From NCBI GenBank assembly GCA_002633005.1, contig NMRA01000364.1, positions 1 to 55,223 on the forward strand: a stretch of 55,223 nt of DNA, written 5' to 3'. The translations under genes were made by a program, and so were the position numbers. Below the pieces are notes generated by a model. The model had not been told where the DNA came from and did not search any database. It worked only from the letters and a program-made list of their open reading frames with translations. Position 1 is the stretch's first letter; each line of letters starts with the position of its first letter. Source of the stretch: Phoronis australis (taxonomy: Eukaryota; Phoronida; Phoronidae). Positions 41,901-53,900 of this stretch are shown here, one piece after another.

Positions 41901-44900
41901 CGTTTTTTTTTTGAAAAAATAGCGACCGTATTCGTGTTTACGCAAAAACTAGGCCTTTGTATCACAACTATTAACAGCGTTTTTGAGCTTAATGAACAAG
42001 TATTAAAGGCGAAGGCAACCTTTTTCCATGTCATTTTGAGCTAAAATAAGGTTGGTTGGTTATCCTAGACATATTTTCCACTTAATTACAGCTTTTCGTA
42101 ATTTTATTAATTNNNNNNNNNNNNNNNNNNNNNNNNNNNNNNNNNNNNNNNNNNNNNNNNNNNNNNNNNNNNNNNNNNNNNNNNNNNNNNNNNNNNNNNN
42201 NNNNNNNNNNNNNNNNNNNNNNNNNNNNNNNNNNNNNNNNNNNNNNNNNNNNNNNNNNNNNNNNNNNNNNNNNNNNNNNNNNNNNNNNNNNNNNNNNNNN
42301 NNNNNNNNNNNNNNNNNNNNNNNNNNNNNNNNNNNNNNNNNNNNNNNNNNNNNNNNNNNNNNNNNNNNNNNNNNNNNNNNNNNNNNNNNNNNNNNNNNNN
42401 NNNNNNNNNNNNNNNNNNNNNNNNNNNNNNNNNNNNNNNNNNNNNNNNNNNNNNNNNNNNNNNNNNNNNNNNNNNNNNNNNNNNNNNNNNNNNNNNNNNN
42501 NNNNNNNNNNNNNNNNNNNNNNNNNNNNNNNNNNNNNNNNNNNNNNNNNNNNNNNNNNNNNNNNNNNNNNNNNNNNNNNNNNNNNNNNNNNNNNNNNNNN
42601 NNNNNNNNNNNNNNNNNNNNNNNNNNNNNNNNNNNNNNNNNNNNNNNNNNNNNNNNNNNNNNNNNNNNNNNNNNNNNNNNNNNNNNNNNNNNNNNNNNNN
42701 NNNNNNNNNNNNNNNNNNNNNNNNNNNNNNNNNNNNNNNNNNNNNNNNNNNNNNNNNNNNNNNNNNNNNNNNNNNNNNNNNNNNNNNNNNNNNNNNNNNN
42801 NNNNNNNNNNNNNNNNNNNNNNNNNNNNNNNNNNNNNNNNNNNNNNNNNNNNNNNNNNNNNNNNNNNNNNNNNNNNNNNNNNNNNNNNNNNNNNNNNNNN
42901 NNNNNNNNNNNNNNNNNNNNNNNNNNNNNNNNNNNNNNNNNNNNNNNNNNNNNNNNNAGTGTGTCATCCATCGGAAAGCGATGCAAAGGTACTCCCAAAG
43001 CGCGCGTGAGCCGATAACTAGTACATTCCGGTACGCAGCAACAGTGTGGCATGTTGACTGACTAGTAAATGAAAGCAAACGACAACGGAACTTAACACAA
43101 CCGAGGTAGAACAATGACTGACTCGGCAGCTCTCACCATCAGACTATAGAAAAGAAATTGACCCGAAATGCTTGCCTCCTAAAACGTCACTTCCGCAGTA
43201 GCGGACGAGTAATTAATAAAATTACGAAAAGCTGTAATTAAGAGGAAAATATGTCTAGGATAACCAACCAACTTTATTTTAGCTCAAAATGACATGGAAA
43301 AAGGTTGCCTTCGCCTTTAAGTTTGGAAAGTTTCAGCGAAATCTACCCAGCTGTCTTCGAAAACTCGTGTTCCTGAGTTCAAATTAAGTAAATTTCAAAC
43401 TTAATAGATTTGTCGAAGCCGAGAAAAAGCCGATTTATATCTCTATCTCTATCTCTCTAGTAACACTTCACACTCGAAGTCGAGTATTCTGAGGTGGCGC
43501 ATGTTATGAAATTAAAAATGCAATGGTGAGATGTGAGTATGTAAAAGAGTGTAGTGTGAGGGCGCAGTGCATTGTGCATGAAGTACAATGATGTCTAGCT
43601 GAGTGACGCAAAAATCTCAAGATCTTCGACTAATTATTCGTCCCCGTGAAAACTTGTTGTCGGTCAACCTATATGTGCCAAAACGTTTTAAAGATGTATC
43701 TGCATGCACCTAACTATGCTAATGTATAGCCTTGTAACCTTTGACCTCGGGTGAGTAGCAAACAAAATTCCACGCGGTTGTGCCGTTCCAAGGTGGTTCT
43801 GCCAAATCTCTTTTCCTCGCTACGCGATATACATTTCGTATTTCAGTTTGAATGAAGATAAGGTATTTTGCTATTTTGTGAGATATTGTAAAAATGAAGC
43901 AAATCACGCGATTTGTCAATTTTAGATTCGATTCTCCGAGTAAAGTTCGGGAGTATACGAAATTGGATACTTGTCGTGCACGATTTATAGCTCTCATTTG
44001 TAACAACCTGTTGGACTGTAGACATTTCTTTGTCATCTGATTATATTATTTTCAGATATGGCCGGAGGATAGTTCTGGTTGTTTCCATAATAATAACGGC
44101 TGCAGCAACTATCGCCGAGAGCTTCTCACCAACTTATATTGCACTAGTGACTCTCCGGTTCCCAGGCGGACTATTCAAAAGTGTCACGTGGACAACAAGT
44201 TTTGTTTTGAGTAGGTTTGACACGTGAAGTACTACTAAGCCTTTCTAGGCCAGAATACGATAATTTAAAGTGTTGTTTAAATCTCGCTAACCGCAAATTA
44301 AGTTAAGCCAAAATTGCAAACTTAAAATTGGAATAACTCAAGTTATCGGGGATACATCTTCTCGTTGTTACATGCCAGTGAACTCCATTCGAACCATGGT
44401 TTTATCCTGTATAATTCGGATTGCGGTTCCTCCCCAAAACATAAACCACATACCCTAGTTTTCAAAGATGGCGCTGCATGGATCTTTAAAGGTAATCATT
44501 TCGGCAAAGCAGTTCAACAAAACTTGTTCCCAACCGATTTTCTTTCAACATGCTATTGCGACGTCTGGTGGTGCTCTAATAAAATGGCACTATGAACCAC
44601 TGTGTTGAATGATATTGAACCCCATTGGCGAAGTGGGAAAAAGGTCCGCCTCAGAGAAACAAAAACTCCAAAAAAGTTGAAAACGATGCAAAAGTCCACT
44701 AAAAAGATAGGGACATCCAAAATTCGGCGAATGCTCAATTCATAGCTCTGAACGTACCCCGCGAATCTTATTAAAAGATCCACATTCTCAAAAATTCCGG
44801 CGAGCCCCCCATTTTTAGGCCGAGTGCGCGCATGCATAGAGCATAGTATCTCAATGTTTCATAAGCATCCAATCAGCCGTTTCTAAAACATGGTATTCCG

Positions 44901-47900
44901 AAAACAAATTTCTAGGATCCTGCTGAACCTTAACTTGCCACGATTCGATTTTTATGATAGCTGCAAAATTAAAACCGACACTCGCCATTGCGTGTAAAAC
45001 AATGTCAGAAGTTAATAGCCATATTACCTAAATACCGCTCAACATAATTTCCACTAACTACATTGAAAGAACGTTGTTTCATCACTAAAAGACTAGGAAT
45101 CGTCCATAATTACCGTCATATACAAAAGTGTACAAGACGTATACTCGGAGGGCGGAGATTAACAGCGAGCGTATGAAGTTTTCAAAATGTTGGTAAATAT
45201 CATTTTAACTGGAGGCGCAAAATCAACTTTTTGGAAATACTCTTTCCACATTTTTTTGTGTTCTTAATTATGGACAAATTTGCAGTACATGAATGTACGT
45301 ATATGCAATGTCGTTCTAGTTCTTGAGTTCATCGGGACATCATGGCGCTCTGTTGTTGGTGTTGGCATTCATTTTTTCCACGTGACTGGTGTCTTCTGCC
45401 TCGCATTGCTTGCCTATCTTGTGCGAGACTGGAGAGATTTGCAGCTTTATTGTAGCCTGCCGTTTGCTGTCTTGGTTGTTTTGTATTTCTGGTAAGTATA
45501 GGTACAAATCATTCCGATGTGAATCTGTAATCGAGCTCATTCACAGGTGGATACTACCTGAATTTGCATAATTTATGAAAATTATTTAAAACGGCATTTC
45601 GCCATGTTCAATTGGCTAAAGCACGAAAGTCAAATTAGACTTTAATCTAATTAAATCGGTCCCTAAAATTTCCTTAGCATAGGAATTGTTTTCTTTTACC
45701 ATGAAGAGCTTACAGGTCAAGAAACCCCTCGTAAAATTGTGAACTTTGTAAAAGAGTCCACGGTTTCGACCACCATCTTAAGTATTTAATTTAGTATAGA
45801 ATATCTTGGCAGCAAATTTGCTTTGATACGCGAGATCTGCCTGCCGCCAACTAGAGCGTTTACCTATTAAAGGAGAATGCCACCCGACTTAATTAGTCTT
45901 TTTCATCGTCTTAAACGGTCTATATCCACACGGTCAACCTCACCTTGCCGAGAGGTGTCGCGTTAACCTGTGAGGAAGGTGAGAAACGACGCAGCGACGT
46001 CAGTGGTTCGTTTGCAGAGTGAATGCCACTATATTTTGCAGTGCATCGTTCCCGCTTGTCCGTACTATGAAGCTGCAAAGAAAGCGGATATATCGTTCTT
46101 TTTGACTTCCTCGAGAGCCCGAAATGCTTAGGAAGTGGCTCGAGGTAGTGAAGAATGAAAGGTACGCTGTTAATAGCAAGTATGAGGCCGTGAAACATCT
46201 CCGTGTCTGTGGCCGGCATTTCATCGACAGTGATTTCTCTGACGAATTCCAGCTTACCAAAGAACTATCCATACGTTCCGTTGCCTGTGCATGTTCATGG
46301 CGCCTCTCTAGTATTTCTTTATCAGTGTATTCTGGTTCAAACTGACAGCAATTGAAACCTAACGATCCGATCCGTGAGGTCTTCGTCGGATGAGCTCTTG
46401 ACTAACTTAAGTCGGGATTGGCGCCGGGCGAGTTGCCATGTAGACGTTTATTATTTTGCGTTCTGTTTCAAAGTGAATTATTCTCATCCTAACCAATGCT
46501 TATATAAATCTAAAACATAGTCTGTCTCATTAGATACAATTTGTAATGCCTTTGCAGTATTCGTGAGTGTAAATATTGAGAAGCCATCAACTAAATAAAC
46601 CACTGCGTTACCGCGGCTTTTAATGCCGGCAATAAAGGTAATTGACCGGGAACCGAGGCCGTCTGAGCGCATGCTAATTCAGTGTTTGCTGACAGAAAGC
46701 TGTTGTGAAACAATTACTCGATTTTATATGCTATGGTCAATGGGAATCTTTATTTAGAAATACAAATATATTATTCAAATCATTGTTACTGTACAACCTT
46801 TGCCCTAACAGTCTGTGGAAGGGGAACCCGACTTCGCGGCCCCCGACAAGTAAGTAGATTTTCAGTTTCGTGGCTAATTTTCGTAAATAATTACGTGCAC
46901 CTTATTTCTTTGGCTCATTATTATAGTCTTCGTGACTGAAGGTTTAGTTTCCAACTCAAGCTGGTTTGTGTTCGTGCCAGTACCGGAGACCGCGACAGGC
47001 CTGATCAGGTTCCGAGCCACTGGCCGTGATAGCAAGCGTTTTGTGTGTTAAGAACTTTAAAAAAATCACAAGTCTAAACAACACAGATCTAGGTTCTCCT
47101 GTCTGTATTTCACGGAAGAATACTTCGAATTTATCTCCGAACAGACCCCAAACTCCTGCTACGGACCTTGGTAAATTGGCCTGCCGACCTTTGTAGGCTT
47201 CGGTGTGTCTAAACACCAATAAATCCGTAACAGCGAAATAAAACAACACGTTTTTATAAGAATTCGGTGTATTTTTAATGGTTTTACATCGAAGTTTGAT
47301 GATTTGTTGGTGTTAAATTATGAATTCACGCTATCTATGAGCTGACACCAGTAACCCGTGTTGTGAACTGCTGAACAAACTGCGTGTGAAACCAATGACA
47401 TCACTGGATTATTTCGACACCTCCGTCTGCTATCAGGTGTCAGGTAACGCAGCCGAACGTACTGTTGTCCAGTAGAACTACTCGATCTAAATTTATACAA
47501 AATAGGTTGTTTTTTTTGGGTGGCATTCTCCTTTAAGTCCGTTAAGAACAAATGTAAGGTTGTCTCCAACAGAACTTGTCTCAATTTGGAACAGAGTGTT
47601 TGCAATACAATCTTTCACTGTGCTACGAAAGGTAGTACTGTCGAATGTTAACAGTCACCACCGTCTCTAGCTCAATAGAGACGGTGTACCTGCTGTATAT
47701 AGGCGCTTCATCCGCCGGAAGCTTTTCGATAAATTATACCTCACACCTACTGAATCATCAAAGTCATGTTGTTATTAATACATTATTTGCATAGAAGAAC
47801 ACCTCAGGAGGCTGTCGATGTCTTTAATTCCTTTCAACTCGAACAAATACTCCCGTTATCAAACTTTTTATCAAGCAGTCCCTCGTTAATTCCCAAAATC

Positions 47901-50900
47901 GGTAACTGGCCATTTAACACTTCGCGCTGCAAGTGGCATGGCGTCATATACCCTGGCGTCCAAATCGTCCCACCCCATCTAAAGAAGTGTCCCAAATTTC
48001 GCCACAGAAGTTGAAATAACGTTGCTTAACCCGATTTTGATAAGTTTTTTATGTGGGACGCACAATGTCAGCCTTTATTTGCATAAAATATGCAAAAAAT
48101 TATCTTTCAACGACATGCAAGCTTGTACTAGTTGACCATAGAAACACGGGTCCGTGTACCAAACCGTTTAACTCGTGGTGCCTGGTATCGCAGCTAAAGG
48201 CACACGCGGAAATTTGAATAATTACAACCTTAATATGCAATTGTAAGGATAGTCTGAGCAAAAACTAAATTTTAAATAATGTCGGCCTAAATTTGTATAT
48301 CTAAAATGCTCGAGATTACGACCGATCTAAAATGCTTCGTGAATGAGGAAGTGCTCCCCAACATCAATAAAATACGTACCAAGAATGTCGAAGTCCCCCG
48401 TTGGTGGCTACTTGATTAACTGCGCGGGCGTTTCTTTTGGTCTGAATATTATAAAACGGAAATTTATTTTAGACAGCTGCAAAATGCGACCACTCCATGA
48501 ACTTAAATAAAAACTTTATGAATAATGATGCAAATCGATTTTTCTAAACACACGGATCGATTTTTTCTTCTGTCTATGTCTAGCGTACAATGAGATAATT
48601 ATGATTTGTACTAATTTAACTTCCGTTTATGTCCTTTCAGTTTTGTTTACGAATCTCCCCATTGGTTGCTGGTGACAGGAAAGTATCGTCAAGCTAACAA
48701 CATACTTCACAAGATTGCCCGAATCAATCGTTTGAGATTTTCAAAAAGCTTTAATTTTGTCGCGGAATTGGAAAACTTAGAGAAGAACCGGAAGACGTTC
48801 GAAGGCGTTCATTCTGCTGACACCACTGAGGTGAAAGTAGAGGAGAAATGTAATGTGCTCTATGACGTTTCACAGAAAAAAGATAATGGAAGTAAAAATG
48901 TATCTCCAATTATAAAACTGTTCTCGTCTAGAAAGCTGTTATTTCGTATGCTCGTGCTGTGGCACATTTGGTAAGTGTTACTGTTATTATCTGGAACGCC
49001 ACGTTTCGTCGTTTGCTTACCCAGCTTTTGTGACTGCTTCTAAAAGTACATATTTTTAGTGTTCTTTTTACAAAAGGGTTAAAGGCTATCAGTGCATTTC
49101 ATTTCTTGCAATGAACATTTTCTGCAACAGTTGGCACTTTCGTGTCATTTCTTTCCAAAACCACTATTGCGTTACTATTTTAATATTCCTGTACCAGCTC
49201 TCCAAATCGTCACAAAATATTACACGAACTGATGCTTTGATGTGTTTGATTTTAACCACAAGCATATGCGTGACCTTTTGACCCCGGGTGCAGCCTCGTC
49301 TTCAAGTCTCAAGATGACGGTAATCGGTTTAGCCACTTAAGATTTGGGGAGAAAATATTCTTTCTACGTGCTGCTTGTCCGTAGACACTGACAGCGACAC
49401 AAGAACCCTTTAGACACCTGGATCTCGGAATACTTAAACACCAGTTCTTAAAAATTCTCGTCCTCCCTTCTTTGATGTGATAAAATTTAGTATTTTTTCC
49501 AGAAACTAAACCACATCCAAAGATAGATTTCAACTATTTTCACAGGCGTTGTTATTGCTACCGTTGATGATTCGGAAGCAGAAGACATGGTTTTGGTTAT
49601 TGTTTGAAAATTCTCTTATATTGAAAGCACCTTAGAAATCCCCCTGCTTTTGTATTTAAATGCATAATTTTTCAATGTACTAAGACTAAATTGTTGAATA
49701 AATACTATTCATTATTATTTCTACTATCAGTAGTAGTATTCCAACGATTTTTGTAAAAACTAGTCTGAATCCTGCCGAGTAAATTTCTCTTCACCAAACC
49801 TCAAATTAATGGCTGTACTCATCAGCGCCATCTTGAGGCTGACCCCAAGTGTCGCTTGATCACCACGACGTTGCGCGTGCACAAGGTCAACAGTGTTAAG
49901 GAGAGGTGTTTACGCAAACTCAGGAACAAAACGGTGGTTGTTTACGTTTCACCTATAACCTGAATTTTTCGGGTTTTGATATTTGGACTAATGAAATTAT
50001 GTTCTGTGAAAAGTGGCCCAAAGATGACATCGCGCGTTTCCTTTTTAGTTATCTCGGGATCTCGAGATAATTTTCCTCACTGTACCTCTGTACGTACTAC
50101 GTTGTTTTTGCAGGGTGACTATTATATTCGTATTTTACGGCCTGGTTTTTTATTCTACGGATCTCAGTGGGAACGACTACGTTAACTTCGCGCTCACCGG
50201 AGCAGTGGAAATTCCCGCCTATTTGCTGGCTGCCGTGCTTAGCAAAACATGGAGCCATCGTCTGCCATTGGCATCCTCGCTACTTCTCTGTGGCATCTTC
50301 ATGCTAAGTTCTGCTGCGTTTTCTCCTGGTAGGTTGGTGCCTGTTCGGTGCTGTCTTAAAAAATTGAAAAATCAAGTTGTGTCTTGGATTCGTGGTGTTT
50401 TTAATGATGGTTTCATTCCTGTGACGATGAGTCTTCAGTGGTGAGTGTAGTGCAAGATTCGGTAGTTGCGTAGATCTCACTCGTCAAAGTTGATTATTTG
50501 GTTCCGAAAATATCCGCTTGGAGGAGACTTGATCCGGTTTAGATGGAACCCTAAAATGGCTCTGTGATTACTGGCAGATAAAAGCAGCTTTCCGCCGAAA
50601 TGTTTCCCCGACAGTTGCGTTACAAAGCGGAACCTGTTGTTAGATTATGATAGCCTTTCCTCACTTGTTCAACGTGCTACTCACGCTTGACGATCTAGAA
50701 GACGCTTTAAGAAATATTTTAACTTGTTTTGAGGATAGGCATTATTTTATTTCAGATATTAACTTAAGGCAGTGTTTCGCACCTGGCTGCCAATATTGGA
50801 TTCTTAACTACGGTGGCTTGGAAAGGACACGATAATTTATTTTTCCTGACTCGAGCACCCGACTTATAAGTCGTTGTCGGTGTTAAAGGGACATTGTCGG

Positions 50901-53900
50901 TTTATGGCCAAAAACGCATTTGACGTTCAAGTTATTGTTGGATGGGATAAACTTCTTGAAGCTACTATCTTTGATCATAGCCATGAAACAACAAAATCTG
51001 TTCGTTTTGTGATTTTATTATAAATCGCTAATACTTGACGTTGTCTGCCAGTCATTAGCTGAAATCAATACCCTTAAAAGACTTGTGTATGCAAAATATA
51101 AAGCGTGTGGATTTGGCTCAGCAGTAGAACGTTCAGCTGCTAGCGAAGCTAGTGGACAAGTGAGTTCCATTCCGCGCTACTCGTAATTTCAGTAGAATTA
51201 CTTTCTCGTCTAAAATTCCCTCTCCTAATCACTAACTGGAAGCTGAAGTGTCGCTTAGGAATTTTCTAAGAAAATCTCGGAGTTGCTGATCTGCTGCCTT
51301 TGATTTGTGGTGGAGTTTATGTTGTGTTTCTTTTTAGAATCCATTGGCATAACGGTGTTGGTCATGACGGCGAAGTTGAATGCGTCTGTAGCACTTGCTA
51401 TAGTATTCACTTTGACCATTCACATATTTCCCACTGAAGTACGAGGGTTTGGAATCGGAGCATGCGTTTCCATATCCAGGCTGGGTGGGATTACAGCACC
51501 CTATGCTTTGCTCATGGTAAGATTTGCTCTTCGTACAGTGGGGTTTCTAGGGGTGAGGTGGGGGGCGAGGTGGGGTGGGAGGGGAGAGCCGTGCCGGGGG
51601 GCATAAGGGCGGCACCGACGTGGGGACTCGGACAAACGACCGGCAATGATGCAATGTTCTTTCGCCCTACACGAATAACAGTAGGGTATTATTTAATGTC
51701 GAAGATTTGTCAGCGTCACTTGCAATGCGTTCAGTACTAGTTTCACTGGAATGGCGAAAACACTAGCAGTTTAGCCAGGAAGACGCATTGCCTGCGAATG
51801 ATAATTTTATGCAGCACCTGTTTCCTTACCACATGACTCGGCCCGAGTCGATTTTAAGCAAAAATTGATGCCAAAACACTTTCAATCTCAGTCAAAGACT
51901 TCTTACACCTGTGCTTGTTTGTCCTTTGACGTAAGCGGCCTGGCTACAACAGTGCCAGCAAAGACGGCAGTAGATCTAGGATAACGCAAGCCTCCAACAA
52001 AGCGCCAGCATTGTGTAGACTCTTGCGAGTGCTCACGTTCCTGGTGTATTTTTGGTGCAAGTCAAAGTGGTGCTAGCGAAAACCCTAGCATTTTAGCCAG
52101 CATGTGAACCTGGTATTAGATGAAATATTATGTCGAATCAGGTCAGGTTGAACTGAGCATTCCTATGCCACGCAGTTTGAGCTGAAATAGCTCACAAACT
52201 AAGTCTGTGGCCCCCTAATTTTCATAAAAAAACACTAGGAACATTAAAATAAAACATGAAAAGAAACATAATGGTGTAAATATTTGTGTGGAAGCCAAAA
52301 CGTGACAATTTGAAGTGTACAAAACGCATAAAAATGCTTACGGCGACGTAAGAATATCAGTATACTTGGAAATACATTAAGGACATTTAAACTGACACCG
52401 AGCTATGAAATTAATCCATTTTCAAAATGATTTCACCCGTCAGTTTAATTAAAAGTGGCTTCTCAGTCACACTTGTAATTTTCACACTTTTCCCAGAGTG
52501 GCCTCTGTTTAGAAAAAAAATTAGTAGCCTTCACATAAATTGTGCATTCGCCGAATTTTAGAAGTTCCTGTCTTTTTAGTGGACTTTTGTCTCGTTTTCC
52601 ACTTTCGGAGTTTTTGTTTCTCTGAGACGAACCTTTTCGCCCACTTCGCCAAATGAGGGGTGCTCGTTCGAGCCCTACCAGACAAGTGCGCGAAAAGAGA
52701 ATCATTTTAATTGGAATCAAAGTGCAATGCGTTGACGATAACACACAGATGTATAAATTATTTTCCAGAGCAAAGTCAGTAAGTCTCTTCCCCTGCTGGT
52801 GTTTGGAGCATTAGCTTTAAGTGCAGGTTGCCTGACGATGACTCTACCAGAAACGTTTAATATACCATTGCCAGATTCCTTCAGTGACGTGGAGGCTCAA
52901 GTCGTTCCTTCAATCATACCTTGCTGGAACAAAAGACTAAAGTAAGACTATAAAATCCTAAAAAACACATTTTGCAAGCAACTCAAAAGTAAACAAAACT
53001 TAACGAACACCTTCCTAACTGTTACCGGGGAACAACACTTCCTCAGCCCGTTTACACAAAGAAACCAAAGGCATGTGCCACCCAGTTTAATTTCGTTTCT
53101 TTTACCGTTTTGGTCAGTCTTTGTTCATATCCCTTGTGTTCTGCTCACCATATCGGGCTGAGAGGTGTCGCATTAATCTGTGAGGAAAGTGAGAACAATG
53201 TGACGTCAACGGATCCTGTTAAGAGTATGTGTCGCTTTACACTTTATTCACGCGGTCGCCATGTTATAAAGAGCCTCATTTTAGGTTTTAAAAAATATTC
53301 CATTCTGCGTTTAATCACAGCGCAAAACGTCATTTTTTCGCGTCTCGTCATATTCATGTTTCAGTTGTATTGTTTTTTAAACGTAAAAGAGGCTCTTTCT
53401 GACTTCTGCTAAATACAGCCATGGCAAGTTGACGTCAAGGTCTGGTAAAAAACTGAAATAACTGAATAAATCGGAAAATGAATATTCACCAAAGGCAGGC
53501 TACTAGTGCAACACGGCAATGCACTCATGAACAAGACTCACGGACCTGTAAACGCAGTTTATTGTCTCACAAACACGGGCCAGACGCACTCAAAAAAAAA
53601 AACAGCTTAGGCACCCAAAAGTAGACCTCATTCTGCTCCTGGGCCATAAGCACAATTCCGGCATCTGTAAACTGCTTGGCGCAAAGCTGAATATATAAAT
53701 TTTGACGATAGTCTTCATACAGCTAGCTGGCTGGCTACTGTAAATACAACTTATTAATTCATCGCTGACTCGTGCAGGTGATTCTTATTCAGCGAGTCTG
53801 TGAGCGGTGTTTCGTCCGTAGTTGTGAGTCACTGAGCTGGGTTTACAGGCCCGTGAGCCAGGTTCATGAGTGCGTGAGCCATGTTATTCGGGTAGCCTGG

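Larger units (their letters stand above)
42003..43320 (-). mobile_element. Kolobok-like DNA transposon with TTAA ends and long TIRs, centre unsequenced
   Basis: TTAA at 42003-42006 and 43317-43320 flank terminal inverted repeats AGGCGAAGGCAACC. The sequenced TIR arms (42007-42112 and 43211-43316, at least 106 bp each) are near identical, with two mismatches seen. On the minus strand, about 265 bp in from one end, an ORF begins with a THAP zinc-finger start. TTAA targets, AGG-type ends and a THAP domain in the transposase are the Kolobok hallmarks (T2 elements of Xenopus start TTAAAGG). It lies in intron 1 of SLC22 gene 2. Confidence 0.85.

Noticed and set aside
42052-43114. Three overlapping ORFs of over 320 codons on both strands
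   Set aside because: They are open only because the 845 N contain no stops. Just the first ~31 codons on the minus strand from 43052 are real sequence with a THAP start.
49530-49760. A duplicated 3' UTR of the FKRP-like gene (GGTTATTGTTTGAAA and TGCATAATTTTTC also at 16220-16330)
   Set aside because: Only two short AT-rich patches match, with no coding remnant next to them; chance or a small shared repeat is as likely.
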